54,290 bases of DNA from Candidatus Cryptobacteroides excrementavium (GTDB lineage: Bacteria > Bacteroidota > Bacteroidia > Bacteroidales > UBA932): positions 1 through 54,290 of the forward strand of contig JADILX010000090.1 in NCBI GenBank assembly GCA_017695025.1, written 5' to 3'. Numbering within the stretch: position 1 is the stretch's first letter; every line of letters starts with the position of its first letter. Positions 9,317-18,216 of this stretch are shown here, piece after piece. Below the pieces are notes generated by a model. That model was not told the DNA's origin and searched no databases. It saw nothing but the letters and a program-made list of their open reading frames with translations. The position numbers and the translations under genes were made by a program.

Positions 9317-10096
9317 TCATTTGCCGCTGAGCACATCCTTGATGTCTCCGACAGGGTATTTCTTGAACATGTTCTCTACCATCCACTTGTTGGCATCGAC
9401 CGGTGACATCTTCCATCCTGAGTTGCAGGTAGAGACAATCTCGACAAATGACAGGCCTATGCCTTTCTGGCTGTATTCGAATGCTTTTCTGATGGCGGAC
9501 TTGGCTTTTCTCGCTGCAGCGGCGGTATGGACGGACTGTCTTGTGATATATGCCGTGCCGTCGAGATGTGCAATCATGTCTGCAATCACGAGCGGGAATC
9601 CGTTGAGTTTCGCATCCCTCCCGTACGGAGTAGTGGATGTCTTCATCCCGAGCAGGGTCGTAGGGGCCATCTGGCCTCCGGTCATCCCGTAGATGCCGTT
9701 GTTGATGAATATCACTACAATGTTCTCACCGCGTCCGCATGCGTGGATGATTTCTGCCGTACCGATTGAGGCAAGGTCTCCGTCTCCCTGATAGGTGAAC
9801 ACGTATTTGTCCGGACAGAGCCTTTTTGTGGCTGTGGCAAGGGCCGGTGCCCTTCCGTGGGCGGCTTCCTGCCAGTCGATGTCTATGTAGTTATATGCGA
9901 AGACAGAGCATCCTACAGGGCAGATGCCGACTGTCCTGTCCTGTATTCCCATCTCGTCAATCACTTCCGCAACAAGTTTGTGTACCGTGCCGTGAGAGCA
10001 GCCCGGGCAGTAGTGCATCACATTGTCAGTGAGCAGTGCCGGCCTTCCGTAGACCAGGTTTTCCGGCTTTTTGATATCTTCTATGCTGATACTCAT
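9317..10096 (-). CDS. 2-oxoacid:acceptor oxidoreductase, TPP-binding beta subunit
   Basis: The 259-residue protein has the thiamine-diphosphate signature GDGDLASIGTAEIIHA followed by NNGIYGMTGGQ, and an N-terminal CPGCSHG motif. It is the catalytic TPP subunit of the four-part enzyme encoded here. The gene lies 21 bases downstream of the alpha-subunit gene. Confidence 0.9.
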   Translation of the reverse strand: MSISIEDIKKPENLVYGRPALLTDNVMHYCPGCSHGTVHKLVAEVIDEMGIQDRTVGICPVGCSVFAYNYIDIDWQEAAHGRAPALATATKRLCPDKYVFTYQGDGDLASIGTAEIIHACGRGENIVVIFINNGIYGMTGGQMAPTTLLGMKTSTTPYGRDAKLNGFPLVIADMIAHLDGTAYITRQSVHTAAAARKAKSAIRKAFEYSQKGIGLSFVEIVSTCNSGWKMSPVDANKWMVENMFKKYPVGDIKDVLSGK

Positions 10097-10117
10097 TTGT
10101 CTTTGACTTAATGCCTG

Positions 10118-11200
10118 TCATGCCAGGCCGTTGAACTTCTTGAATTCTGCCGCAATCTCTTCCGGGGTGTAGATGTTTCCTCCCTGCCTCCCGTAGAATC
10201 CTACCGGACATGCCCCTGCGGCGGCAAGCCTTACGTCGTCTACCATCTGGCCGAGGTTGAGCTCGATGCTCATCATGCTCCTGACCTGTGCGGCAAGCCT
10301 TGAAATCTCCTTGAACGGGAACGGCCAGAGAGTTATCGGTCTCAGAAGTCCCGCTCTGATGCCTTCGGCGCGGAGCCCGTCCACAACGGCCTCGCATATT
10401 CTCGATGAACACCCGAATGCAACGAACAGATACTCTGCGTCTTCTGTCATGTATTCGCTGTACTTGACTTCATTCTCCTCGATGATGTCGTATTTGTTCT
10501 TCAGTTTCCTGTTGAATTTTTCCTGGATGTCGGCATCAAGAGATAGGGAGGTGATTATATTCCTTTCCCTTGTCGCCGGCTTGCCTGTCGTGGCCCACGG
10601 GGCTGCCTTGAGGATTTCCTCGGCTGTGCGGCGTGGCTTCATCTCGTGCATCTCCACCTTTTCCATCATCTGTCCGATGATGCCGTCGGCGAGGATGACC
10701 ACAGGGTTGCGGTACTTGAATGCGAGTTCAAATCCCCAGTCCACGAAGTCGTACATGTCCTGTGCCGATGCCGGGGCGATGACTATATTGTGGTAGTCTC
10801 CATGTCCGCCTCCCTTGACTATCTGGTTGTAGTCGCTCTGGCTTGGCTGGATGGTCCCGAGTCCCGGGCCTCCGCGCATGACGTCGACCACTACACAAGG
10901 AAGTTCAGCCCCTGCTATATAACTTATGCCTTCGCACATGAGGCTTATCCCGGGGCTGCTTGAAGATGTCATTACCTTCTTACCGCAACTTGCCCCTCCG
11001 TATATCATGTTGATGGATGAAGTCTCGCTTTCGGCCTGGAGTACCACCATCCCTGTTGTCTCCCATGGCTTTTCTTTCATCAGAGTCTCCATCACTTCGG
11101 ACTGCGGGGTGATAGGGTATCCGAAATACCCGTCCACGCCGTTGCGTATTGCCGATATGGCAATCGCCTCGTTGCCTTTCATCAATATCTTCTCTGCCAT
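10118..11200 (-). CDS. vorB: 2-oxoacid:acceptor oxidoreductase, alpha subunit (VorB-like)
   Basis: The 360-residue protein starts with the alpha-subunit core GNEAIAISAIRNGVDGYFGYPITPQSE-type sequence, including the GYPITPQS loop, and has TSSSSPGISLMCEGISY. Its length and four-gene context match the VorB-type enzymes annotated as 3-methyl-2-oxobutanoate (branched-chain) oxidoreductases in Bacteroidota. The real substrate could equally be 2-oxoglutarate; sequence inspection does not separate the two. It follows the ferredoxin subunit by 5 bases. Confidence 0.88.
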   Translation of the reverse strand: MAEKILMKGNEAIAISAIRNGVDGYFGYPITPQSEVMETLMKEKPWETTGMVVLQAESETSSINMIYGGASCGKKVMTSSSSPGISLMCEGISYIAGAELPCVVVDVMRGGPGLGTIQPSQSDYNQIVKGGGHGDYHNIVIAPASAQDMYDFVDWGFELAFKYRNPVVILADGIIGQMMEKVEMHEMKPRRTAEEILKAAPWATTGKPATRERNIITSLSLDADIQEKFNRKLKNKYDIIEENEVKYSEYMTEDAEYLFVAFGCSSRICEAVVDGLRAEGIRAGLLRPITLWPFPFKEISRLAAQVRSMMSIELNLGQMVDDVRLAAAGACPVGFYGRQGGNIYTPEEIAAEFKKFNGLA

Positions 11201-11205
11201 ATCCC

Positions 11206-11424
11206 TTAAATTTTGATTCTGTATACCGTGATTACCGAGTCAGGACAGACGACAGCACAGTTTGAACAGCCTATGCAGCCGTCTCCGGTCATTTCAGCAT
11301 AGTGGTAGCCTTTGCTGTTGACCTTGTCCGACAGCCTGATGCTCTGTGTCGGACAGTTGGCGATACATACAGAACAGCCCTTGCATTTCTGAGTATCGAC
11401 TTCTATTGCTCCTTTAAATGCCAT
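11206..11424 (-). CDS. 2-oxoacid:acceptor oxidoreductase, ferredoxin-like delta subunit
   Basis: The 72-residue protein has two 4Fe-4S binding motifs, CKGCSVCIANCP and CIGCSNCAVVCP, the standard 2[4Fe-4S] ferredoxin fold. As the first gene of the operon it supplies the electron-transfer subunit. A candidate -7 box TATTTTTG lies at 11462-11455 on the minus strand, about 30 bases before the start codon; the -33 match is poor. Confidence 0.92.
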   Translation of the reverse strand: MAFKGAIEVDTQKCKGCSVCIANCPTQSIRLSDKVNSKGYHYAEMTGDGCIGCSNCAVVCPDSVITVYRIKI

Positions 11425-11521
11425 ATGTGTTTTAAAAGTTTATCAAAATCGTTCCAAAAATAATAAAAATATCATTATGATGGCACAGCAGTTTCATTTT
11501 CTCGTTACAGGAAAATTTTCC

Positions 11522-11529
11522 TATCTTTG
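11522..11529 (+). promoter_or_regulatory. -7 promoter box for the deaminase/punA operon
   Basis: TATCTTTG matches TAnnTTTG; a T run (11497-11500) about 21 bases upstream is a weak -33 element. The box places the transcription start near 11536, ruling out the in-frame TTG at 11527 as a start codon and supporting the ATG at 11596. Confidence 0.5.
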
Positions 11530-11595
11530 AAAAATTTCTCTCCGGAGTGGCAATGGCCCTGTCCGGCAGAGCGGAAGATAATACTTTATCCGGAT

Positions 11596-12921
11596 ATGGA
11601 GACTGTGATTCTTAAGAATATAATGTTGCCTGACGCTGTCCATGCCGATATTGTCGTGGCTGGCGGTGTCATTGCGAAAGTCATTGAAAAAAGGGGCGGA
11701 CAGGCTGGAGGAGGCCTTTCCGGAATGCAGGCTGACGGCTCTTGCTGCCCTGCAGAAGGATATGATGTCTCTCTGGAGGGGGCATGGCAGATGGATTGTT
11801 CCGGAAAGATGGCTGTGCCGGGATTTGTGAACATGCATACCCATGCGGCAATGTCCCTTATGCGCGGCATGGAGGAGGATGTGCTTTTCCATCGCTGGCT
11901 TGACAGGATATGGGCGATCGAGTCCAAGGTAGATGCGGACTTTGTATACTGGGGCACCAGGGCGGCATGTCTTGAGATGCTCAGGACAGGGACGACTACA
12001 TTCAATGACCATTATTGGCATGCGCCTGCGGCTTTCCGTGCTGCATCGGAGATGGGGCTGCGGCCCGTTGAGTCTTATGTCTTCCTTGACAGATATGACC
12101 CTGACGAGGCGGAGCGGCAGAAAGAGCAGTGCATGAGGCAGTATGAGGAGTCTCTTTCGTGGGGCGGGAACGGCTTGTTTACCGTGGGAATACATTCTGT
12201 CTATTCTGTAGGCGAGAAGACAATGCTCTGGGCTGCAGATTTTGCCCGCAGGCATGGTCTGAAACTGCATATCCATCTAAGCGAGACACAGAAAGAGGTC
12301 AATGACTGCATCAGGGAGCATGGACTCACCCCTGTGGAGTATCTCGACAGGCTCGGGATCCTCGGGCCTGACCTTATCGCCGCACATACGCTCTGGCTGT
12401 CTGACCATGATGTCGAACTGCTTGGCAGCCATAGGGTCAATTGTGTGCACAATATCAATTCCAATCTCAAACTGGCATCCGGCTATCGCTTCAGGTACAA
12501 TGAACTCCGTGATGCCGGGGCGAATGTCTGCATCGGGACGGACGGCTGTGCGTCTTCCAATAATCTTGATATACTCGAGGCTCTGAAGACTGCGGCTATG
12601 GTCCAGAAGGCATGGAGGGGAGACCCGTCAGCGATGCCGCTCGGTGAACTGCTTGAGATCGCGACCGTCAACGGGGCTAAGGCTCTCGGGCTCAACACCG
12701 GCCTCATACGGGAGGGGATGGATGCTGATATTCTCATTGTCGATACTGAAAACACGTTTTTCCTTTCAGGGGGCTCCCCATTGGCCAATCTCATATATTC
12801 TGCCCACAGCGACTGCATCGTGACGGTCATGTGCAGGGGCCGTATTGTTATGGAGGATAGGAAAGTCGCCGGTGAAAAAGACACCCTTGAAGGCGCAAGG
12901 CGTGTGCTTCCCAGGATATGA
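11596..12921 (+). CDS. mtaD: Amidohydrolase of the 5-methylthioadenosine/S-adenosylhomocysteine deaminase family
   Basis: The 441-residue TIM-barrel amidohydrolase shows the full set of metal ligands: H81/H83 in NMHTH, H227 in HIHLSE and D316 in [10 protein letters not shown], with H200 and H264 also conserved. The GTDG.ASSN.LD pattern is typical of the MTA/SAH deaminase (Trz/AtzF-like) group. Its stop overlaps the start of purine nucleoside phosphorylase by four bases (ATGA), which favours a nucleoside substrate. Residues about 33-62 form a Gly/Cys-rich insertion not expected between the first two beta strands. Substrate (MTA, SAH or adenosine) is inferred, not shown. Confidence 0.8.
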   Translation: METVILKNIMLPDAVHADIVVAGGVIAKVIEKRGGQAGGGLSGMQADGSCCPAEGYDVSLEGAWQMDCSGKMAVPGFVNMHTHAAMSLMRGMEEDVLFHRWLDRIWAIESKVDADFVYWGTRAACLEMLRTGTTTFNDHYWHAPAAFRAASEMGLRPVESYVFLDRYDPDEAERQKEQCMRQYEESLSWGGNGLFTVGIHSVYSVGEKTMLWAADFARRHGLKLHIHLSETQKEVNDCIREHGLTPVEYLDRLGILGPDLIAAHTLWLSDHDVELLGSHRVNCVHNINSNLKLASGYRFRYNELRDAGANVCIGTDGCASSNNLDILEALKTAAMVQKAWRGDPSAMPLGELLEIATVNGAKALGLNTGLIREGMDADILIVDTENTFFLSGGSPLANLIYSAHSDCIVTVMCRGRIVMEDRKVAGEKDTLEGARRVLPRI

Positions 12922-13769
12922 TACATTTAAATCACATGGATATGGATGAAAGGACTGAAAGAATAATGAAGGCTGCGGAATATGTGCGTGCCAGACTGGG
13001 CGGGCAGAAGCCTTCGGTCGGAATCGTGCTCGGAAGCGGGCTCGGGAAACTTGCGGACAGGATAGAAGATGCCGTTGCCGTACCGTACAGGGAGATTCCC
13101 GGGTTTCCGGTGTCCACGGCAATAGGGCATAAGGGCAATTTTATTTTCGGAAGGCTCGGCGGCAGAAATGTACTTGCCATGCAGGGCCGTTTCCATTATT
13201 ATGAAGGGTATCCTATGGAACTTGTCACTCTTCCGATAAGGGTGATGAAGGTGCTCGGCATAGAGTATCTTTTCGTATCCAATGCTGCCGGAGGTGTGAA
13301 TTTCGATTTTAAGGTAGGTGACCTGATGGTTATCCGTGACCATATCAATCTTCTGCCGAATCCTCTGGTCGGCAGGAACATGGACGATTTCGGCCCCCGT
13401 TTTCCGGACATGACCCGCCCGTATGACCCTCATCTCATCTCGCTGGCCGGGACGGTGGCTGCAGAACTCGGGATTGCACTCAAGCAAGGGGTGTATCTTG
13501 CCGGGACAGGCCCTTCATATGAGACTCCTGCGGAATACAGGTATTTCAGGATGATCGGGGCGGATGCAGTGGGGATGTCCACGATTCCCGAAGTCATTGT
13601 GGCACGGCATTCTTCTATCCCGGTGTTCGGAATGTCTGTCATCACCAATGAAGCCCATGATGACTACGCCGAGGATTATGAGAACAACGGTGATGATGTA
13701 GTTGCTGCTGCCGATGCTGCCGCCGATCGTATGACCCGGCTGTTCTCGGCCCTTATAGCAAGGCTGTAG
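12918..13769 (+). CDS. punA: Purine nucleoside phosphorylase (trimeric type)
   Basis: The 283-residue protein has the PNP family motifs: phosphate loop [19 protein letters not shown], the NAAGGVN segment and GMSTIPE with ITNEAHDDY. Trimeric PNPs phosphorolyse inosine and guanosine to the base and ribose-1-phosphate. Translation is probably coupled to the deaminase through the ATGA overlap at 12918-12921. An asparagine and aspartate (around ITNEAHDD) in the base-recognition region fit a 6-oxopurine enzyme. Confidence 0.92.
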   Translation: MIHLNHMDMDERTERIMKAAEYVRARLGGQKPSVGIVLGSGLGKLADRIEDAVAVPYREIPGFPVSTAIGHKGNFIFGRLGGRNVLAMQGRFHYYEGYPMELVTLPIRVMKVLGIEYLFVSNAAGGVNFDFKVGDLMVIRDHINLLPNPLVGRNMDDFGPRFPDMTRPYDPHLISLAGTVAAELGIALKQGVYLAGTGPSYETPAEYRYFRMIGADAVGMSTIPEVIVARHSSIPVFGMSVITNEAHDDYAEDYENNGDDVVAAADAAADRMTRLFSALIARL

Positions 13770-13880
13770 CCATTGCCGTCTGTCTTGATTGACCCGCCCG
13801 GTCTGCGTGTGGCAACCACAGTCAAACAAAGGCTTTTATGACGATGTAGATTACTCGCCATCGGTCTGCATTTGACAGCG

Positions 13881-15959
13881 TCAGATGAAAAGCGTTGCTA
13901 TCGCATCGGAAGGCATTCGCCAGTCTCCTCTCGGGGACAGGCTTACGGACCCTACTTTCGGCCCGTCAGGCAGGCATGACCTTTTGAACTGCTGGCTGAA
14001 AAATCTTTTCATGAATATTCCGAGCCATTTTTCTATGGTCTGTTCATCGTAGTCTGCCCACGGCCTGTTGCCGGCAAGACGGTTGCCGATGTATTCCTTG
14101 TCACAGAATGCCTTTTTGGCAAGGAACAGGATTTTTTCATGGGAGCATCCGAACCGGAAGAAATGATAGAGGAAAAAGTCGTGCAGTTCATATGGGCCTA
14201 CAAGGTCTTCCGTCTTCTGCTGTATGTTCCCGTTGTCATCTGCAGGTAGCAGTTCCGGACTGATAGGGGTGTCGATGATGTCAGTCAGTATCTCCTTTAT
14301 GCTTCCTGTATCCTTATGGGCCGCAGTAAGTTCGCTGTTGAAATGATTGTCGGCGGCCCATGCAACAAGATGCTTTACAAGTGTCTTGGGGATGCTTGCA
14401 TTGACGGCATACATTGACATGTGGTCCCCATTGTATGTGGCCCATCCGAGGGCGAGTTCCGAAAGGTCTCCTGTGCCGATGACTATCCCTCCGCTCTGGT
14501 TGGCGACGTCCATCAGTATCTGCGTCCTTTCGCGGGCCTGGGCATTTTCGTAGGTGACGTCATGTATGTCTTTGTCGTGGCCTATGTCCTGAAAGTGCCT
14601 GTCGCAGGCTCCGGCAATAGGAATTTCAAGAGATTTCACCCCTAAGGCAGCCATCAGGTCCCCTGCGTTGTCCCTTGTCCTGCTGCTTGTGCCGTATCCT
14701 GGCATTGTGATACCTATGATCCTCTCCCTGTCCCAGCCAAGCCTGTCGAATGCCATGACTGTCACCAGAAGGGCGAGGGTGCTGTCGAGTCCTCCCGAGA
14801 TGCCGATGACGGCTGTCTTGCATCTGATGTGGGACAGCCTGGACATGAGTCCTGTGACCTGTATCGAGAAAATCTCCCTGCATCGCATGGACATTTTTTC
14901 GGCATTCCCTGCCGGTACAAAAGGATGCGGGTCTATGTATCTGTATAGAGAGGATGAGAAGTCTGTCCTGGCCGGGTCGCCCGTCACCACCCTTGAATAT
15001 AGCCTGTCATATCCCGCTGCTTCTGTCCCGTCTGGTGCATATGCCCTGAAGGTATTGCTTTTCTGCCGCAGCATGTCAAGTTTTTCGCAGTCTATGTCAG
15101 CGACAGTCATTTCCGGCTCTGTCCCGAACAGGCTGCTTTCTGCAAGCAGGGCTCCGTTTTCATAGATCAGTGAAGCCCCTCCGTACACAAGATCCTGTGT
15201 GGACTCCCCATAGCCTGCCGAACAGTATACATAGCCGCACATAGTATGGGCGGACTGCTGCCGGATGAGATTCTTCCTATATCCATGTTTCATGAGCACC
15301 TCGTTGCTGGCGGACAGGTTTAAGATTATCTGGGCGCCCATAAGTGCTGCCCATGATGAAGGTGGGACAGGGGTCCAGAGGTCTTCGCATATCTCTATTG
15401 CAAATGTCACTTCCCCGGTCTCAAAAAGCATGTCGGGAGAGATGTTGCATCTGAATCCGGCGAACCGGATCTGATTCTCAAACCCTTCCCGTACTGTATC
15501 CTTGCCGTTGTACATGAAATGCCCCAGTCCGTCCGTACGTCCGCTCAGAAAATCTGCACCGGAACTGAACCAGCGGGACTCATAGAACTCATTGTAAGAC
15601 GGGAGGTGGATTTTCGGCACTATTCCCTTGATGCTGCCGTTCCTGATGACAACTGCACAGTTGTAAAGTCTGCCATGGGCTTTTACAGGTGACCCGACTA
15701 TGACTGTGACATCTTTACCTCTGCTGAATGTCATTATACTTGCGACCCCCTCTTCAGCGGCCGAAAGCAGCCTTTCCTGTCCGAAAAGGTCTCCGCATGT
15801 ATAGCCTGTCACACACAGTTCCGGGAATACGAGGAGCGAGACCTCTCTGGATGAGGCTTCCTCTATCATCCTGCAGATTGAATCCACATTGCCTTTTACG
15901 TCAGCCGGCCTCACTGAAGGCCTTGCCGCAGCCACTCTGATAAATCCATAGTTTTTCAT
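13881..15959 (-). CDS. nadE: Glutamine-dependent NAD(+) synthetase
   Basis: The 692-residue protein fuses an N-terminal nitrilase-type glutaminase with triad E47 (FPE), K116 (PKIH) and C191 (EICEDLW) to a C-terminal synthetase with the ATP pyrophosphatase loop SGGLDS (388-393). It amidates nicotinate adenine dinucleotide using glutamine, the last step of NAD synthesis. Length and domain order match the two-domain family. A TATTTTTG -7 box sits at 15971-15964, only four bases from the ATG, which would make the mRNA nearly leaderless. It converges on punA across about 110 bases with no clear terminator. Confidence 0.95.
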   Translation of the reverse strand: MKNYGFIRVAAARPSVRPADVKGNVDSICRMIEEASSREVSLLVFPELCVTGYTCGDLFGQERLLSAAEEGVASIMTFSRGKDVTVIVGSPVKAHGRLYNCAVVIRNGSIKGIVPKIHLPSYNEFYESRWFSSGADFLSGRTDGLGHFMYNGKDTVREGFENQIRFAGFRCNISPDMLFETGEVTFAIEICEDLWTPVPPSSWAALMGAQIILNLSASNEVLMKHGYRKNLIRQQSAHTMCGYVYCSAGYGESTQDLVYGGASLIYENGALLAESSLFGTEPEMTVADIDCEKLDMLRQKSNTFRAYAPDGTEAAGYDRLYSRVVTGDPARTDFSSSLYRYIDPHPFVPAGNAEKMSMRCREIFSIQVTGLMSRLSHIRCKTAVIGISGGLDSTLALLVTVMAFDRLGWDRERIIGITMPGYGTSSRTRDNAGDLMAALGVKSLEIPIAGACDRHFQDIGHDKDIHDVTYENAQARERTQILMDVANQSGGIVIGTGDLSELALGWATYNGDHMSMYAVNASIPKTLVKHLVAWAADNHFNSELTAAHKDTGSIKEILTDIIDTPISPELLPADDNGNIQQKTEDLVGPYELHDFFLYHFFRFGCSHEKILFLAKKAFCDKEYIGNRLAGNRPWADYDEQTIEKWLGIFMKRFFSQQFKRSCLPDGPKVGSVSLSPRGDWRMPSDAIATLFI

Positions 15960-15992
15960 GCGGCAAAAATAGTTAATCCGGCTGACATATTC

Positions 15993-16478
15993 TCACTCTG
16001 AAATGAGTTTTTGAAGTTCGGAGAATGGTATTTCCCCTGTTATTGCTATGACGGATGTCTCTGAGCCATCATATGCGAGCATGAGAAAATCAGTGACTGT
16101 ATCTCCTTTCGATATTGTGTATATGCGCATGGTCTCGCTCTCGTCCGCTGCCTCCATGAGCAGTTCGTATCTGCCTGCCTTTATTGCGTGCTGCAGTTCT
16201 GCCTCCAGTTCTGCTGCGGCTTTCCCGTCCTCTATGTCAAGGATGTACATCCCTGTGAAAGTCCTGATGATGCCTCCGAGGTCCACGTCTTCGGATTCGA
16301 TCTCTACGTCCGGCAGAGATTTCATCAGCCGGAACATGGCCGGGGATATGTACACTGAACTTACGCCTTCCTTGCCTGAATATCTGTTGTATATGCTGTT
16401 CCAGTCCTGTGCTGCGGCAGTGAATGCAAGAGTTGCCGCCAGCAGTATCATTATGGCACGTTTCATTTTATCTGTCAT
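15993..16478 (-). CDS. DUF4252 exported protein (distal member of the ECF module)
   Basis: A signal peptide (MKRAIMILLAATLAFTAAAQ) precedes about 140 residues with the DUF4252 pattern: an N-terminal YNRYSGKEGVSSVYIS segment and a C-terminal half ending in GEIPFSELQKLI. The function of DUF4252 is unknown. ATG codons at 16478 (MTDKMKR) and 16466 (MKR) are both possible; longer in-frame extension overlaps the upstream gene and is rejected. It is the last gene of the sigma-factor operon and resembles the first gene (17434-17931), so two related exported proteins bracket the sigma/anti-sigma pair. Confidence 0.8.
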   Translation of the reverse strand: MTDKMKRAIMILLAATLAFTAAAQDWNSIYNRYSGKEGVSSVYISPAMFRLMKSLPDVEIESEDVDLGGIIRTFTGMYILDIEDGKAAAELEAELQHAIKAGRYELLMEAADESETMRIYTISKGDTVTDFLMLAYDGSETSVIAITGEIPFSELQKLISE

Positions 16479-16491
16479 TTTCCTGTTGTTA

Positions 16492-16899
16492 TCAATATAG
16501 TTCCTTAAGTATGGCAGTCTGCCTTTCCATTGTTTTTTCAGCCTTTGCTGCAAGTGCGGTTCCCCGTCCCATTCTTTCCGAGATTGCCGACAGTGCATTT
16601 TCTGCTTCCGCATATGCTTGTGCCGGATCTGTAAACGTGTCTTCCGGAGTCCTGGAAGTCCATGCGGAGAATCCTATGCCTGCAATAATGGCTATGCATG
16701 CTGCAACCCCGGCAAGCCAGTGCCAGGTATTCCTGTCCTTGCTTTCTCCGGATATGATGATCCTTTCTGCCGCGTCCAGCGAATCTATCATGTCTGAAAG
16801 TTCGTGTCCGAACCCGTCAGGGCATTTTATGCTCCTGTCCGCTGATGCCCCCGTAAGGGAGTCGATACTGAATTTTTCTGTCGTCCTGTCGGCTTTCAT
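16492..16899 (-). CDS. Single-pass membrane protein, probable anti-sigma factor
   Basis: The 135-residue protein has a soluble N-terminal part of about 58 residues, one hydrophobic segment (about 60-80, WLAGVAACIAIIAGIGF) and a C-terminal helical part of about 50 residues. It begins 7 bases after the ECF sigma gene. This topology and position are those of anti-sigma factors that hold an ECF sigma at the membrane. There is no zinc-binding HxxxCxxC motif and no FecR domain, so the call rests on context and topology. Confidence 0.65.
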   Translation of the reverse strand: MKADRTTEKFSIDSLTGASADRSIKCPDGFGHELSDMIDSLDAAERIIISGESKDRNTWHWLAGVAACIAIIAGIGFSAWTSRTPEDTFTDPAQAYAEAENALSAISERMGRGTALAAKAEKTMERQTAILKELY

Positions 16900-16906
16900 G
16901 ATGATA

Positions 16907-17422
16907 TCATTTTGATTTTGCCTTGATTTTCTTCATGATGGTGTTTCTCGCCCTGTTCACCATTACCCTTGCATTGATTGTGGAACATCCTGTCCTGCGG
17001 GATATCTCGTCATATGACATCAGGTTGAAAAACCTCATCCTGACGATTGCCTTCTGGTTGTCCGGAAGTTGTTTTATGGCATCCATGACGGCTGTCACTG
17101 TCTCCCTGCCGGCAGTCTGTTCTTCTGCATCTTTTTCATAGGATGTGCAGCCGGCTTCTGCTGTGGCATCAAGCGGGTATCTGTATTCCCTGTGTGCCGC
17201 ATCAGCCCTGAGCCTGTCGATGCAGAGGTTCCTGAGGACCCTGAGCCCGTACCCGTGCGGGGATGTTATGCTGTCAAGCCTGTCTCTGACGTTCCATAGC
17301 CTGATATACAGATCCTGTACGGCATCTTTTGCGTCAGCCTCGTTGCCGAGCATGTAGTATGCAGCACGGTAGAAATCCTCCCATAGGGGTAACCATATTC
17401 TTTTGAACAGTTCCTTGTCCAT
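16907..17422 (-). CDS. ECF-family RNA polymerase sigma factor
   Basis: The 171-residue protein has region 2 (AAYYMLGNEADAKDAVQDLYIRLW) and region 4 (LPDNQKAIVRMRFFNLMSYDEISRRTG followed by ARVMVNRAR) and lacks regions 1 and 3, which defines ECF sigma-70 factors. It lies 12 bases downstream of a DUF4252 gene and 7 bases upstream of the probable anti-sigma. An ECF-like promoter (17975-18003) precedes the whole operon, suggesting that the factor transcribes its own genes. Confidence 0.92.
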   Translation of the reverse strand: MDKELFKRIWLPLWEDFYRAAYYMLGNEADAKDAVQDLYIRLWNVRDRLDSITSPHGYGLRVLRNLCIDRLRADAAHREYRYPLDATAEAGCTSYEKDAEEQTAGRETVTAVMDAIKQLPDNQKAIVRMRFFNLMSYDEISRRTGCSTINARVMVNRARNTIMKKIKAKSK

Positions 17423-17433
17423 TCCAGCGGAAA

Positions 17434-17931
17434 CTATTGCTGTGATGCATTTGTGACTACGTCAGCCATTTCTGACATCGGGATGTTTCCTCCGAGAAAT
17501 ATGATTGCAGACTCTGAATTGGAGACCATTACCATTTCTTTTATCGTCTCTTCGTCTTTCATCTTCATCCATATGGACATGTCGTCGGCCCCGTCTTTCA
17601 TTTCGGCCGCTTTTTCATATTCTCCGAGTACGGCCATGAGTTCGGCTGTAAATTCTGCCTTAGTCTCTTCAGATGCATCTTCTGCTGTGAACACAGCCAT
17701 CCTGTCTATGTAGTCTAGCCATTCGCTGCCTTCTTCGCCACTGGCTGCAATTTTTGCGATTCCGAGCAGGAATCCACCGAGATTGACTGCTTCTACACCA
17801 TCCCTGTCATCATATTTCTGGATCAGCCTGATGACTCCGCTGCAACTTCCCTTGCCTGCCGCCGGAAGCGGTGTGCTGAATATCCCTATGGATAATGCCG
17901 TCAGTACCACGGCTGCTGTAATCTTTTTCAT
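17434..17931 (-). CDS. DUF4252-like exported protein (first gene of the ECF module)
   Basis: The protein of 165 residues starts with a signal peptide (MKKITAAVVLTALSIGIFSTPLPAA). It shares with the gene at 15993 the N-terminal RDGVEAVNL/KEGVSSVYI element, the acidic middle and the C-terminal GGNIPMSEMADVV/GEIPFSELQKLI element, so I assign it to the DUF4252 group. The open frame runs further upstream to 18192 through the promoter and the repeat element, but the signal peptide fixes the start at 17931. It is probably a target or sensor partner of the sigma factor; this is inference. Confidence 0.75.
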   Translation of the reverse strand: MKKITAAVVLTALSIGIFSTPLPAAGKGSCSGVIRLIQKYDDRDGVEAVNLGGFLLGIAKIAASGEEGSEWLDYIDRMAVFTAEDASEETKAEFTAELMAVLGEYEKAAEMKDGADDMSIWMKMKDEETIKEMVMVSNSESAIIFLGGNIPMSEMADVVTNASQQ

Positions 17932-17974
17932 GTGTCTTGATAGTTTTTTGTCGTTATTATTGGAATTCCGCTTA

Positions 17975-18003
17975 TAAGACGGGGATGACGGGAAATTGTT
18001 ACA
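17975..18003 (-). promoter_or_regulatory. ECF-type promoter of the sigma/DUF4252 operon
   Basis: On the minus strand TGTAACA (18003-17997) and CGTCTTA (17981-17975) are separated by 15 bases. An AAC-containing -35 with a CGTC -10 is the usual signature of ECF-dependent promoters, and there is no TAnnTTTG box at this gene. Transcription would start about 37 bases before the ATG at 17931. Confidence 0.55.
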
Positions 18004-18060
18004 TACAAAATCACTGTCGGCATACGTTTTTTTGTATCGGTATGGACAGGCATAAAAAGC

Positions 18061-18166
18061 GGGTGGGTCAAAAGGATTTTTTCCTTCGTGAGAATTGAGT
18101 ATTTGAAACAAGACTCCATCGGAGTATGGATAATAAGGAGGGTGAGTCAGACTTTTGACCCACCCT
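18061..18166. repeat. Inverted-repeat element (MITE-like or attenuator-like)
   Basis: A 14-base arm GGGTGGGTCAAAAG (18061-18074) recurs in inverted form at 18152-18165. A third, imperfect direct copy AGGGTGAGTCA (18139-18149) sits beside the inverted arm, so the 18152-18166 copy can pair with either neighbour. On the minus strand the distal arm is followed by GCTTTTT, giving a terminator-like end after the DUF3276 gene. The 106-base length with inverted ends also fits a miniature transposable element; no clear target duplication is visible. Confidence 0.5.
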
Positions 18167-18216
18167 CGTATTATTTTGCTGACCGTATTCAAGTCTGTCT
18201 GCAGACCACGCTTCTG

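Noticed and set aside
17932..18192. Upstream in-frame extension of the DUF4252-like gene
   Set aside because: It runs through the ECF-like promoter and the inverted repeat; the signal peptide at 17931 marks the true start.
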